In this document: positions 26,226 through 35,023 of the stretch, piece after piece
Layout: each line of letters opens with the position of its first letter
How positions within the stretch are numbered: the first letter of the stretch is position 1
DNA from: DASSNR01 sp036278935
GTDB taxonomy: Bacteria; Gemmatimonadota; Gemmatimonadetes; Gemmatimonadales; Gemmatimonadaceae
NCBI GenBank assembly: GCA_036278935.1
Contig: DASUKA010000072.1
Span: 1 to 62,988, forward strand
Reading direction: 5' to 3'
Length of the DNA: 62,988 nt
Position numbers and translations under genes: made by a program
The notes under the pieces: generated by a model
Database searches by the model: none
The model's input: only the letters and a program-made list of their open reading frames with translations
Told to the model about the DNA's origin: nothing

Positions 26226-27227
26226 ATGCCCGAGCCTCCTGCTGACCTCCACGCCCGCGTCCGGGCGCTTGCCCGCGAGCGGAACGCCGTCATTCTCGCC
26301 CATAACTATGAGCGGCCGGAAGTGCAGGACGTGGCTGATGTCGTGGGGGATTCGCTCGGACTCTCGCGCGAGGCCGCGACCACGGACGCCGAGGTGATCG
26401 TCTTCTGCGGCGTGCACTTCATGGCGGAGACGGCGGCCATTCTGTCCCCACAGAAAACGGTTCTGCTCCCCGATCTTGCCGCCGGCTGCTCGCTGGCCGA
26501 TACCATCGATGCCACCCAGCTCCGCGCGTGGAAAGCCGAGCATCCGGGCGCGGTGGTCGTGTCCTACGTGAACACCAGCGCCGAGGTCAAGGCGGAGAGC
26601 GATTACTGCTGCACGTCGGGGAATGCCGTGGAGGTGGTGAACGCCGTCCCCGACGACCGGGAGATTCTCTTTCTGCCCGACATGTTCCTGGGCGAGCATG
26701 TGCGCCGTCTCACCGGCCGCGAGAACTTCCACGTGTGGATGGGGGAGTGCCACGTCCACGCGGGCATCAGCCCGGAGAATATTCGCCGCCAGCGCGCCGT
26801 CCATCCGGAAGCGGAGTTTCTCATTCACCCGGAATGCGGCTGTTCCACCAGCGTGCTGGAGGCCGTCTCGGCGGGCGACGTGGATCCGGAGGGGGTGCAG
26901 GTGCTCTCGACCGAAGGGATGATGCGCCGTCCGTCACTCACCGATGCGGATGACTTCATCGTGGCGACCGAGGTCGGCATTCTGCACCGGCTGCAGAAGG
27001 CGTATCCCGGCAAGCAGTTCTTCGCGGCCAACGACCGCGCCACCTGCATGTACATGAAGATGACCACGCTCCCCAAGGTGCTGCGCGCGCTCGAGCGCCT
27101 GGAGCACCGCGTCACCGTGCCGGTCGAGATCGCGGATCGGGCGCGGGGCGCGATCGAGCGGATGCTCGCCATCGGCGGCACACCTGTGGCCGCGCGCGCG
27201 CTGCAGGGCGCCGGCCTGGCGGAATGA
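26226..27227 (+). CDS. nadA: Quinolinate synthase A
   Basis: 333-residue [4Fe-4S] enzyme that condenses iminoaspartate with dihydroxyacetone phosphate to quinolinate. Shows HNYERPEVQDVADVVGDSL, FCGVHFMAETAAIL, the cluster cysteines in LAAGCSLAD, HPECGCS and ATCMYMKM, and the conserved MGECHVHAGI and STEGMM stretches. Length normal. The stop overlaps the nadC start (ATGA), and nadB lies upstream across a hairpin element. The start has no clear Shine-Dalgarno; the pyrimidine arm of the element lies 32 bases before it. Confidence 0.95.
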   Translation: MPEPPADLHARVRALARERNAVILAHNYERPEVQDVADVVGDSLGLSREAATTDAEVIVFCGVHFMAETAAILSPQKTVLLPDLAAGCSLADTIDATQLRAWKAEHPGAVVVSYVNTSAEVKAESDYCCTSGNAVEVVNAVPDDREILFLPDMFLGEHVRRLTGRENFHVWMGECHVHAGISPENIRRQRAVHPEAEFLIHPECGCSTSVLEAVSAGDVDPEGVQVLSTEGMMRRPSLTDADDFIVATEVGILHRLQKAYPGKQFFAANDRATCMYMKMTTLPKVLRALERLEHRVTVPVEIADRARGAIERMLAIGGTPVAARALQGAGLAE

Positions 27228-28159
27228 GCCGGCCCGCGCAGCCCGCGCCCACCGAACGCGCGCCCGCTGCGCCGCTTCCCGCCGATCGCTCCACGGGCAC
27301 TGGCCCCTTCGACTTTCCATTCACGCCAACCGCGTGCGATGCGCTGGTCCGCTCGACGCTGGAAGAAGACGGCGCCTTCGCTGATGTCACCACGCTCGCT
27401 ATCGTGCCGGCGGACCGGCAGGATCGAGCGGTGGTCGTGGCCCGGCGGGCTGGAGTGATCGCGGGTTTGCCACTGGCCATCTCCGCGTTTCGCCTGCTCA
27501 ATCCACATGTCGCGCTGCACGTCGAGGCTGCAGACGGCACGCGCGTGGCGGCCGGCGCCGCTCTCATGCGCGTGAGCGGGCCGACCCGGGCGCTGCTGTC
27601 CGCCGAGCGGGTGGCGCTCAACTTCCTGCAACGGTTGTCCGGTATCGCCACGCTCACCGCGCGCTACGTCGATGCCGTGGCGCGCACGCATGCGCGCATC
27701 CTCGACACGCGCAAGACCACACCGGGTTTGCGTGCCCTGGAGAAGTACGCGGTGCGCGTGGGCGGCGGGGAGAATCATCGGCTCAGCCTCCACGATGCGG
27801 TGCTCATCAAGGACAATCATCTGGCGGCGATGGGGGGCGACGTGGCGGCCGCCATCGCGCGCGCGAGAGAACACGCCGCGCCGGGCATGGTGGTGGAGGT
27901 GGAGTGCGAGTCCGCCGACCAGGTGCGCGCTGGTGTGGAAGCGGGCGCGGACATCATCCTTCTGGACAACATGTCGCCGACGCAGCTCTCGGCGTGCGTG
28001 GCGCTGGTGCACGGGCGCGCGCTCACGGAAGCCTCCGGCGGCGTGACGCTGGACACCGTGCGAGCGATCGCGGAGAGTGGGGTGGATCGCATCTCCGTCG
28101 GTGCACTCACCCACTCGGCGCCGGCACTGGATATCGCGCTGGATTTTCAGACAGATTGA
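27224..28159 (+). CDS. nadC: Nicotinate-nucleotide diphosphorylase (quinolinate phosphoribosyltransferase)
   Basis: 311-residue enzyme converting quinolinate and PRPP to nicotinate mononucleotide, third step after NadB and NadA. Family motifs: LEEDGAFADVTT, LNFLQRLSGIATLTARYVD, RILDTRKTTPGLRALEKYAV (active-site Arg/Lys), HDAVLIKDNHL, ESADQVRAGVEAGADIILLD and GVDRISVGALTHSAPALDI. The first 27 or so residues are Pro/Ala-rich and may be a short extension. ATG overlaps the nadA stop. Confidence 0.95.
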   Translation: MSRPAQPAPTERAPAAPLPADRSTGTGPFDFPFTPTACDALVRSTLEEDGAFADVTTLAIVPADRQDRAVVVARRAGVIAGLPLAISAFRLLNPHVALHVEAADGTRVAAGAALMRVSGPTRALLSAERVALNFLQRLSGIATLTARYVDAVARTHARILDTRKTTPGLRALEKYAVRVGGGENHRLSLHDAVLIKDNHLAAMGGDVAAAIARAREHAAPGMVVEVECESADQVRAGVEAGADIILLDNMSPTQLSACVALVHGRALTEASGGVTLDTVRAIAESGVDRISVGALTHSAPALDIALDFQTD

Positions 28160-28278
28160 TCACCATGATGGCGCGCGGCTTTCGCTCGCGGTGCAGCGAC
28201 GGCGCCATGACGTGCCACAGCCACGGGTCTACCATCACGCACCGGCCATGCCGGTCACACCCATTCGGGGAGAACCCC

Positions 28279-28647
28279 ATGCGCATCCGCGCCGCCGCCG
28301 TGTGCTTGCTGTTGCTCCTGGGCGCGTGCCACCACTCATCGAACGCTCAACGCGCCATCGCCCATCCGGATCCCAACGTGATCACCGCGGAGGAGATCAG
28401 GAAGTCGAACGAGAGCACGGCCTACGCGGTCATCCAGGCGCTCCGGCCCAACATGCTGACCGCTCGCGGGCGGAGCGGGGCGGTGGTGGTCTTTCTGGAC
28501 AACCAGCCGTTCGGCGACCTCGGCAGCCTGCAGGGGCTGAGCTCACTCGGGATTGAAGAGATCCGGTATCTGAGCCCGAGCGAGGCGCGCGGAGAGTACG
28601 GCCCGGCGTATTCGGGCGGTGTCATCGCAATCACGAGCAAGCGATAG
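28279..28647 (+). CDS. Stand-alone TonB-plug-like lipoprotein A
   Basis: 122 residues. Lipoprotein signal ends LLLLLGAC. The mature part follows the order of a TonB-receptor plug domain: NVITAEEIRKS, then a VIQALRPNML helix, VVVFLDNQPFGDL in place of the usual FVIDGVP, GIEEIRYLSPSEA in place of the DIESIEVLK part, and EYGPAYSGGVIAITSK in place of YGSRAANGVVLITTK. There is no barrel. Such stand-alone plugs have no known function; it may interact with a TonB receptor or hold a cargo, which is speculation. ATG 28279 follows GGGGAG. Sits between nadC and SusC, same strand. Confidence 0.8.
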   Translation: MRIRAAAVCLLLLLGACHHSSNAQRAIAHPDPNVITAEEIRKSNESTAYAVIQALRPNMLTARGRSGAVVVFLDNQPFGDLGSLQGLSSLGIEEIRYLSPSEARGEYGPAYSGGVIAITSKR

Positions 28648-29159
28648 CAGTCGAGCGGGGCGGCGGTTGTTGGCGGGCCCTGTCCGGTATCGCACCCGTG
28701 AACCGCCATGTCCGACGGACCTGGGCGGGCTGCACTCCTCTTGACAGCACGTGCGCCGCGGCGAATTATCTGGTATTCCGGGCGGCATACAATTGCCAAT
28801 TCCAGGCCATATACATTCGTACGGCTGCCGCCTGGTTCATCAGGGCTCTCTGACTTGCTCCTCTCGAGGCTGCCTCGCCGTCGCGCTTGTCGTCGATCCG
28901 TTCCCCGTTATTGCGGGCGGCGGATGGACGGGTTGTCAGCCGCGTTCGGCGTGCGCGCGGATTGCTGCGGCAGTGCCGCATCCGTGCCTCCCGCAGAGAG
29001 ACCGGAGAGACATGGAAGAGCTTCGATGGCCGTCGCCGCATCACGCCCGCATCGGCGCGAGGATCGCGTGATCCCCGCACCGCCCCCCACACGGGAATGG
29101 TGCGGTACGGCCGATCGAAGCGTGTTGCCACGTCACCATCGTACGCAGGAGATGTCAGC
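28648..29159 (+). other. Long gene-free leader region before the SusC gene
   Basis: About 510 bases without a credible gene. It holds a good sigma70-like promoter (see next entry) and then about 385 bases of GC-rich leader with several short self-complementary stretches (for example CGGGTTGTCAGCCGCG near 28930 and GGCAGTGCCGC near 28970). Near the SusC ATG is AGGAGATGTCAGC, a reasonable ribosome site. I see no known riboswitch motif, but the long leader leaves room for control. Confidence 0.5.
28741..28769 (+). promoter_or_regulatory. Probable sigma70-type promoter for SusC-SusD
   Basis: TTGACA at 28741-28746, a 17-base spacer and AATTAT at 28764-28769. The -35 box is perfect and the spacing optimal in an otherwise GC-rich region. 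It would give a 5' leader of about 380 bases before the SusC ATG. Confidence 0.55.
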
Positions 29160-32100
29160 ATGAGACAATTGCGTCGTTTCCTCGCCGTCGCGTGCGCCGT
29201 GCTCGGGCTCCCCGCCCTGGCATTCGCGCAGCAGACGGCCACGATCACCGGACAGGTGACCAGCGTGGGCGGCCTCCCGCTGGCCTCGGCCCAGGTCTAT
29301 CTGGTGGGAATGAACATCGGGGGGCTCACCCAGAGTGATGGGACCTATTCCCTCACCGTGCCGGCCGCGCAAGCGACCGGCCAACAGGCCACCATCACCG
29401 CCCGGCTGATCGGCTACAAGCAGGATTCCGCACGGATCACTCTCGCCGCTGGACACATCACGCAGGACTTCCGGCTCACCTCCAGTCCGGTGCAGCTGCA
29501 GGAGGTGGTGGTCACGGCGCTCGGCCAGGTCCAGAAGAAGAGCCAACTCGGCACGGCCGTGCAGGAAGTGAGCTCGGAACAGCTCAATTCCACGCACGCC
29601 CAGAACGTGATCAATCAGCTGGATGGCAAGGTGGCCGGCGTGACCATCACCGGCGCGGGCACGCAGGGCGGCTCCACGCATATCGTCATCCGCGGCTCGA
29701 ACTCGGTGAACGGCGACAACCAGCCGCTCTTCATCGTCGACGGAGTGCCGGCGTCGAACACCGACATCCTCGGCGGCGGCTCCGCCAACGGCGGCCATGA
29801 CTTCGGGAGCGTGATCAGCGACCTCAACCCGGACGATATCGCCACCATCACGGTGCTGAAGGGCCCGAACGCGGCGGCGCTGTACGGCTCGCGCGCAGCA
29901 AATGGCGTGGTACTCATCACCACCAAGCACGGCGCTGCCACCGGGGGACAGATCCAGACGCAGCTCAGCACCAGCCTCACCTGGGACAAGCCCTCCATCC
30001 TTCCCAAGTATCAGAACGAGTACGGGCAGGGCGCCGGGGGCATGTTCAAGTTCGTGGATGGCGCCGGCGGCGGCATCCAGGACTTCAACGACCAGAGCTA
30101 CGGGCCGCGGCTCAGCGGCCAGCTCATCGACCAGTTCACGGGCGCGCAGCAGCCGTGGGTGGCGCACCCGAACAACGTGTACAGCTACTTCAACACGGGG
30201 CAGACGTTCGACGGCACACTGGCGTTCTCGGGCGGCACCGATCGGGCCAACGCGCGCATCTCCCTTGGCGCTCAGAACGTCAACGGCTACATCCCCAACA
30301 ACACGTTCCGTAAGCTCACCGGCTCGCTGAGCGGTGCCGTGAAGGTTGGCCAGCACCTGAGCGCGAACGCCAACATCCAGGTGATCAACAACAAGGGGCA
30401 CAACCAGCCCGGCGTCGGCTACAACACCGGCGTGCTCGAACAGTTCATCTGGTTCGGCCGGCAGGTCGACCTCGCGCCGCTCAAGGCCAGGCAATACCAG
30501 GCGGATGGCAGCCTGTTCAACTGGAACTACAACTTCCACAACAACCCGTACTACCTGCAGTACGACAACCCGATCACGACCGACCGGAACAACGTGATCG
30601 CGAGTGCGTCGGCCACCTGGCAGTTCAACGACTGGCTGAACGCCTCGCTCGTGAGCGGCGTCAATTCGTGGAACGAGCCGGTGAACGAGAACTTCGCGCA
30701 GGGCAACATCAACTACGCCGATCCCAACTACGACGGTGGCTTCAATCTGTACCAACTGTCGAACACGGAGCAGAACAGCCGCCTCACGCTGAACGCGGAC
30801 CGGGATCTCACCAGCCGGCTGGCACTGAACGCCTCGGCTGGCGCCGCGCGAGATTACTCGGAGTACAGCGAAAAGTCCCAGCGAACGGCTGGTATCTCGG
30901 TGCCTGGCATCTATAACGTGTCCAATGCGGCCATTACCCCGACGCTCGGTCAGGACCTCCGCCGGCAGCAGATCAATAGCGTGTACGGCTCGGCGTCATT
31001 GACGTGGGACAACTGGTGGACGGTCGAGGGGACGGCGCGGAACGACTGGTCGTCCACGCTGCCCAAGGCCACGAACTCGTACTTCTATCCCTCGTTCAAC
31101 ACCTCGATCATTCTCACGAACGCCCTCCCCGGGCTCAAGTCCAACGTGCTGTCGTACCTCAAGCTGCGTGGCGGCATCGCGCGGGTGGGTGCGGCGGCCG
31201 ATCCGTACTCGCTGCTCACCACGTACAATGGCCAATCGGACAAGTTCGGTTCGCTTCCGCAGTACACGTTGAGCAACAACATCGCCAACGCGAACCTCAA
31301 GCCGGAGCTCACCACCAGCACCGAGGTCGGGGCCGAGATGGAGTTCTTCAACGGCCGCGGCAGCCTGGACATGAGCTGGTACAACAAGAGCACCAAGAAC
31401 CAGGTGATCAATCTGACGGTCGCGCCGAGCTCGGGCTTCAGCCAGACGGCCATCAACGCCGGCGAGATTCAGAACAAGGGGATCGAGGCGCTGGTGACGG
31501 TGGTGCCGGTGCAGCTGGCCAGCGGCTTCCAGTGGACCTCGACATTCAACTTCGCCCGGAACAAGAGCAAGGTCGTGTCGCTCTATCGCGGGCTCGATCG
31601 CTACCGGCTGGGCGGAGCCTGGTCGCTGGATAACGAAGCGCGCGTCGGGGAGTCCTATGGCGACCTGTACGGCTACGCCTTGCGTCGCGACAGTGCCACC
31701 GGCGAGTTGCTGCTGAGGGGCGGTCTGCCGCAGAAGGCGAAGACGCGCACGGTGCTGGGCAACATCCAACCCGATTGGGTTGGCGGCTGGAACAACGAGT
31801 TCCGCTACAAGAACGTGTCCCTGAGCGCCCTGCTCGATATTCACCGGGGCGGGAGCGTGTTCAGCATCAGCAACATGTTCGGCCAGTACAGCGGCGTGTT
31901 CCGCGAGACGTTGCGCGGACGTGAGAACGATTGGGACGACCCCGGCATCGTGCTGAAGGGAATCGACCAATCGACGGGCGCGGCGAACGCCACCAGAGTC
32001 ACGGCGGAGCAGTACTTCCAGTCGCTGTTCGAGATTCACGAGCCGTTCATCTACGACGACAGCTACATCAAGCTGCGTGAGCTGCGTGTGGGCTTCAACT

Positions 32101-32297
32101 TCCCGCAGCGGTGGGCAGGCTATCTGCATGCGTCGTCGGCCAGCATCGCGTTCGTCGGGCGCAACCTGTGGACGCACACGAAGCTGCCCAACATCGATCC
32201 GGAGTTCTCCTACACCACGGGGAACGTTCAGGGGATGGAGTTCGCGGCCCTTCCCAACCCGAAGAGCTTCGGTGTCAACCTGCGGATCACGCCATAA
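29160..32297 (+). CDS. SusC/RagA-type TonB-linked outer-membrane protein
   Basis: 1045 residues from ATG 29160, with signal peptide ending ALAFAQQ. A carboxypeptidase-regulatory-like domain (TATITGQVTSVGGLPLASA..., about 25-100), a plug domain (VINQLDGKVAGVTITG, IRGSNSV, QPLFIVDGVPASN, TITVLKGPNAAALYGSRAANG) and then a long barrel follow. This is the SusC family that imports polymers or peptides with a SusD lipoprotein. The next gene is SusD, 21 bases downstream. Substrate unknown: no glycosidase or peptidase lies next to it. The plug-like lipoproteins on both sides may be accessory. Confidence 0.92.
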   Translation: MRQLRRFLAVACAVLGLPALAFAQQTATITGQVTSVGGLPLASAQVYLVGMNIGGLTQSDGTYSLTVPAAQATGQQATITARLIGYKQDSARITLAAGHITQDFRLTSSPVQLQEVVVTALGQVQKKSQLGTAVQEVSSEQLNSTHAQNVINQLDGKVAGVTITGAGTQGGSTHIVIRGSNSVNGDNQPLFIVDGVPASNTDILGGGSANGGHDFGSVISDLNPDDIATITVLKGPNAAALYGSRAANGVVLITTKHGAATGGQIQTQLSTSLTWDKPSILPKYQNEYGQGAGGMFKFVDGAGGGIQDFNDQSYGPRLSGQLIDQFTGAQQPWVAHPNNVYSYFNTGQTFDGTLAFSGGTDRANARISLGAQNVNGYIPNNTFRKLTGSLSGAVKVGQHLSANANIQVINNKGHNQPGVGYNTGVLEQFIWFGRQVDLAPLKARQYQADGSLFNWNYNFHNNPYYLQYDNPITTDRNNVIASASATWQFNDWLNASLVSGVNSWNEPVNENFAQGNINYADPNYDGGFNLYQLSNTEQNSRLTLNADRDLTSRLALNASAGAARDYSEYSEKSQRTAGISVPGIYNVSNAAITPTLGQDLRRQQINSVYGSASLTWDNWWTVEGTARNDWSSTLPKATNSYFYPSFNTSIILTNALPGLKSNVLSYLKLRGGIARVGAAADPYSLLTTYNGQSDKFGSLPQYTLSNNIANANLKPELTTSTEVGAEMEFFNGRGSLDMSWYNKSTKNQVINLTVAPSSGFSQTAINAGEIQNKGIEALVTVVPVQLASGFQWTSTFNFARNKSKVVSLYRGLDRYRLGGAWSLDNEARVGESYGDLYGYALRRDSATGELLLRGGLPQKAKTRTVLGNIQPDWVGGWNNEFRYKNVSLSALLDIHRGGSVFSISNMFGQYSGVFRETLRGRENDWDDPGIVLKGIDQSTGAANATRVTAEQYFQSLFEIHEPFIYDDSYIKLRELRVGFNFPQRWAGYLHASSASIAFVGRNLWTHTKLPNIDPEFSYTTGNVQGMEFAALPNPKSFGVNLRITP

Positions 32298-32318
32298 CCG
32301 ACCACGTTCAGAGAGACC

Positions 32319-33923
32319 ATGACCATGAAGACGATACGATTGGCGACGACGGTCACGGCCGGCTTTGCACTGGCCGCAACCGTGGCTGCCTGCAACACTG
32401 ACCTGACCGGGCTCAATCAGGACCCGAACAATCCGACCGATGCGCCGGCGGGCGCGCTCTTCACCAATGCGGTGAACAGCGCTGTGGGCCGGTGGCTGGG
32501 CGGCGGCTATTCCCTGCGCGCCACCGAGTTCACCTCGCAGCAGATTGCCGAGGCGCAGTATCCGGACGAGGACCGCTACGCGCGGCTCCAGGGCTCTGAC
32601 ACCGACGGGTGGTTCACCGGCCCGTACACCAACGACCTGGAGGACCTGCGGAAGATCATCGCCAAGGGGCAGGCGACCAAGGACGCCGGCGTCTACGGGC
32701 CGGCCATGGTGATGCAGTCGTGGGATTTCGGCTACCTCACCGACACCTGGGGTGACGTGCCGTACACCGACGCCCTCATGGGCGACAGCACGGGCGGCAG
32801 CCTGGCCCCTAAGTACGACACGCAGAAGAGCATCTATACCGGGCTCTTCACCGCGCTCAGCAATGCGGTGAAGGCCATGAGCGGCGGCCAGGTGAACGGT
32901 CTGGCCGGCGCCGATCCTCTGTACGGCGGCGATCTGGGTGAGTGGGAGAAATTCGCCAACTCGCTGCACGCCCGCTACGCCATGCGGATCGTGAACGTCG
33001 ATCCCGCCACCGCCGACAAGGAGCTCAAGGCCGCGTTCAGCGCGCCCGGCGGCGTGTTCACCTCCAACGCGGACAATGCCTTGCTCGCGTGGCCGGGTGA
33101 TGGCGTCAATGACAACCCATGGGCCGACAACTTCAAGACGCGTGATGATCACCGGATGTCCAAGGTGTTGATGGACATTCTGGTGGCGAACAAGGATCCG
33201 CGCACCGGGATCTTCGCCCAGCCGGTGGCGGATTCATCGCTGTATCCCGGCGGATATGGCGGGATGCCGAACGGTCTCAGCACCAGCGCGGCCGGCACGT
33301 ACCTGGCAGTCGCCTCCCGCCCTGGAGCCATCTTCTGGCCCGGTAATACCTCTGCCGGCTTCTATGGAAGCGCGGCCAATCTGGCCACGCCTTCCTACCT
33401 GATGACCTACGCCGAGCTGTCATTCATTAAGGCGGAGGCTGCGGAGCGGAGTATGGGCGGGCTCAGCCCGTCGCAGGCCAAGGGCTTCTACAACGATGCC
33501 ATCACCGCCTCGCTGGAGCAGTGGGGGGTGACCGATCCTGCGGCGATCAGTGCCTTCCTTGCGCAGCCGGGCATTGTGTTCCAGGGGAACGGCTCCGGTG
33601 GCGCAGGTGATCCCGGGCTCAAGCAGATTGCTCTGCAGAAGTGGGTGGCGCTGTTCACGGATGGCGGGCAAGCGTGGTTCGAATGGCGCCGCACCTGCCA
33701 GCCGTCCGCGGTCGTGGCGGGCCCCGCCGCGACGATCAGCTTCGTGCCACGTCGCTACGAGTACTCGACCACCGAAGGGACGGTGAATGAGGCGAACCTG
33801 GATGCCGCCATTGCCGACCAAGGGCCGGACAATTTCGGCACGCGCGTATGGTGGGACACCAAACCGACGGTGGCGCCGACGTACGTGAGTGCGTCCGTCT
33901 GTGCCGGCAACAACGGGAAGTAA
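32319..33923 (+). CDS. SusD/RagB family outer-membrane lipoprotein
   Basis: 534 residues with a lipoprotein signal ending TVAAC. The mature start NTDLTGLNQDPNNPTDA is typical of the SusD-like branch with an LNxDPNNPT motif. Helical TPR-like regions follow, and the C-terminal part includes ALQKWVALFTDGGQAWFEWRR, a SusD-family signature. It caps the SusC barrel and binds the substrate at the cell surface. A strong hairpin terminator follows 24 bases after the stop, so SusC-SusD is a two-gene unit. ATG 32319; a second ATG at 32325 is possible. Confidence 0.92.
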   Translation: MTMKTIRLATTVTAGFALAATVAACNTDLTGLNQDPNNPTDAPAGALFTNAVNSAVGRWLGGGYSLRATEFTSQQIAEAQYPDEDRYARLQGSDTDGWFTGPYTNDLEDLRKIIAKGQATKDAGVYGPAMVMQSWDFGYLTDTWGDVPYTDALMGDSTGGSLAPKYDTQKSIYTGLFTALSNAVKAMSGGQVNGLAGADPLYGGDLGEWEKFANSLHARYAMRIVNVDPATADKELKAAFSAPGGVFTSNADNALLAWPGDGVNDNPWADNFKTRDDHRMSKVLMDILVANKDPRTGIFAQPVADSSLYPGGYGGMPNGLSTSAAGTYLAVASRPGAIFWPGNTSAGFYGSAANLATPSYLMTYAELSFIKAEAAERSMGGLSPSQAKGFYNDAITASLEQWGVTDPAAISAFLAQPGIVFQGNGSGGAGDPGLKQIALQKWVALFTDGGQAWFEWRRTCQPSAVVAGPAATISFVPRRYEYSTTEGTVNEANLDAAIADQGPDNFGTRVWWDTKPTVAPTYVSASVCAGNNGK

Positions 33924-33947
33924 CCGCGCGACCCGCCGTCCAATGGC

Positions 33948-33979
33948 AACGGCCCCCCAGTCAATTGGGGGGCCGTTTG
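33948..33979 (+). terminator. Strong hairpin terminator after SusD
   Basis: Perfect 12-base stem AACGGCCCCCCA / TGGGGGGCCGTT at 33948-33959 and 33966-33977 with a 6-base loop, followed by TTTGC. Intrinsic-type terminator with a short T tract. Confidence 0.85.
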
Positions 33980-34005
33980 CTCATAGTGGGAGGCCGGCGA
34001 GCGCT

Positions 34006-34038
34006 GTTCGCGCATTGTTCGCGCATTGTTCGCGCATG
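34006..34038. repeat. Three 11-base tandem repeats GTTCGCGCATT
   Basis: Copies start at 34006, 34017 and 34028; the third ends GTTCGCGCAT. The 11-base period puts equal bases on the same face of the helix. It lies between the SusD terminator and the plug-like lipoprotein B, 73 bases before its start, so it may be a regulator binding array. Confidence 0.6.
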
Positions 34039-34110
34039 TTGTAAGCTTGTGGGCGCGCCGATGCACCCCAGCGCGCCGTCGCAGGACGTCATCATCGTCA
34101 GGAGGTCACC

Positions 34111-34593
34111 ATGCACGTTCGAACGATCATGTGTGTCTCGGCGTTGCTTCTCGGCGCGTGCGCCTCATCGCAGGCGGGACACTCGACGGCTAGCCGCTCG
34201 CAGGGCGCGAAAAAAAACGAGAATGTGATCACGGCCGCGGAGATATCGGCGTCGCACGAACACGACGCGTACGATCTCATCAAGTCGGTTCGGCCCAACA
34301 TGCTGGTGGTGCACGGAAATACATCGCTTGAGCACAACGATCCCAGTATGCCGGGCATCCACGGGACTCCGACGCCCGGCACCGTTCCGGGCCCGGATTC
34401 CGATCATCCCCAGGGGAACAACGCCATCATCGTCTTTCTGAATGGCCAGCGACTTGGAGGGGTCAGCCTGCTGCGGCGCATGTCCACCACGGACATTCGC
34501 GAGATCCGTTTCCTCACGCCGGCGCAGGCACAGTATCAGTACGGGCAGGGCTATCCGCAGGGGGTGATACTCATAACCACGGGCGCGAGCTGA
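34111..34593 (+). CDS. Stand-alone TonB-plug-like lipoprotein B
   Basis: 160 residues; signal ends LLLGAC. Mature part parallels lipoprotein A: NVITAAEISAS, AYDLIKSVRPNML, an inserted Gly/Pro/His-rich loop (about 75-98), IIVFLNGQRLGGV, DIREIRFLTPAQA and QYGQGYPQGVILITTG. The last stretch is the plug-type YG..(x)GVILITT end. Preceded by a strong AGGAGG at 34100-34105. Followed 10 bases downstream by a small lipoprotein, so they are probably cotranscribed. Function unknown. Confidence 0.8.
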   Translation: MHVRTIMCVSALLLGACASSQAGHSTASRSQGAKKNENVITAAEISASHEHDAYDLIKSVRPNMLVVHGNTSLEHNDPSMPGIHGTPTPGTVPGPDSDHPQGNNAIIVFLNGQRLGGVSLLRRMSTTDIREIRFLTPAQAQYQYGQGYPQGVILITTGAS

Positions 34594-34603
34594 GGATCCT
34601 CCC

Positions 34604-34954
34604 ATGGTGGTGCAGCGCGGTGTGCTCGGACTGCTGGGGGTGCTGGCACTTGTGTGTGCGTGCGCCCGGAACCCCAAGCCGGCAAAGGCCTCCCCAGCGA
34701 ATGCCACGACCTATCTCGAGGTACAGAACACCGAGACAGAACAGTTCACGGTCTACGTGAGTGACGGGGCGAGCACATTGCGCATGGGGAACGCGCTGCC
34801 GCTGCGGACGACCCGGCTGGTCGTGCCGCGAAGCATGATCTTCCCGGCGGTGTCGTTGCGGTTCATTGCCAGCCCGGTAAACGGGGGCGCCGGGATCACC
34901 GAGGAGATCGCGGTGTCGCCGGGCGACGTGGTGCGTATCCGCATTGGTCCCTGA
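34604..34954 (+). CDS. Small beta-type lipoprotein C1
   Basis: 116 residues. N-terminal hydrophobic signal with Cys near residues 21-23 (LALVCAC; a slightly unusual lipobox). The mature part TTYLEVQNTE...LRFIASPVNGG...EEIAVSPGDVVRIRI aligns with the protein encoded at 35933-36292. The strand pattern looks like a single small beta-sandwich. I do not recognise a named family. It follows plug-like lipoprotein B by 10 bases, which suggests they act together. Confidence 0.7.
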   Translation: MVVQRGVLGLLGVLALVCACARNPKPAKASPANATTYLEVQNTETEQFTVYVSDGASTLRMGNALPLRTTRLVVPRSMIFPAVSLRFIASPVNGGAGITEEIAVSPGDVVRIRIGP

Positions 34955-35023
34955 ACACCGGTGGCCGTCGCCCTACGCCATACGGGCGGCGGCCACCGGT
35001 CTGCGTTCGCGGCGCATGGGCGC

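Noticed and set aside
30996..33152. 718-residue minus-strand frame opposite SusC and SusD
   Set aside because: Antisense to two well-supported genes and without motif or signal; composition fits a shadow of biased codon use.
33660..33690. tRNA-like GGTTCGAAT string inside the SusD gene
   Set aside because: It is part of a conserved SusD-family stretch and no cloverleaf arms can be drawn around it.
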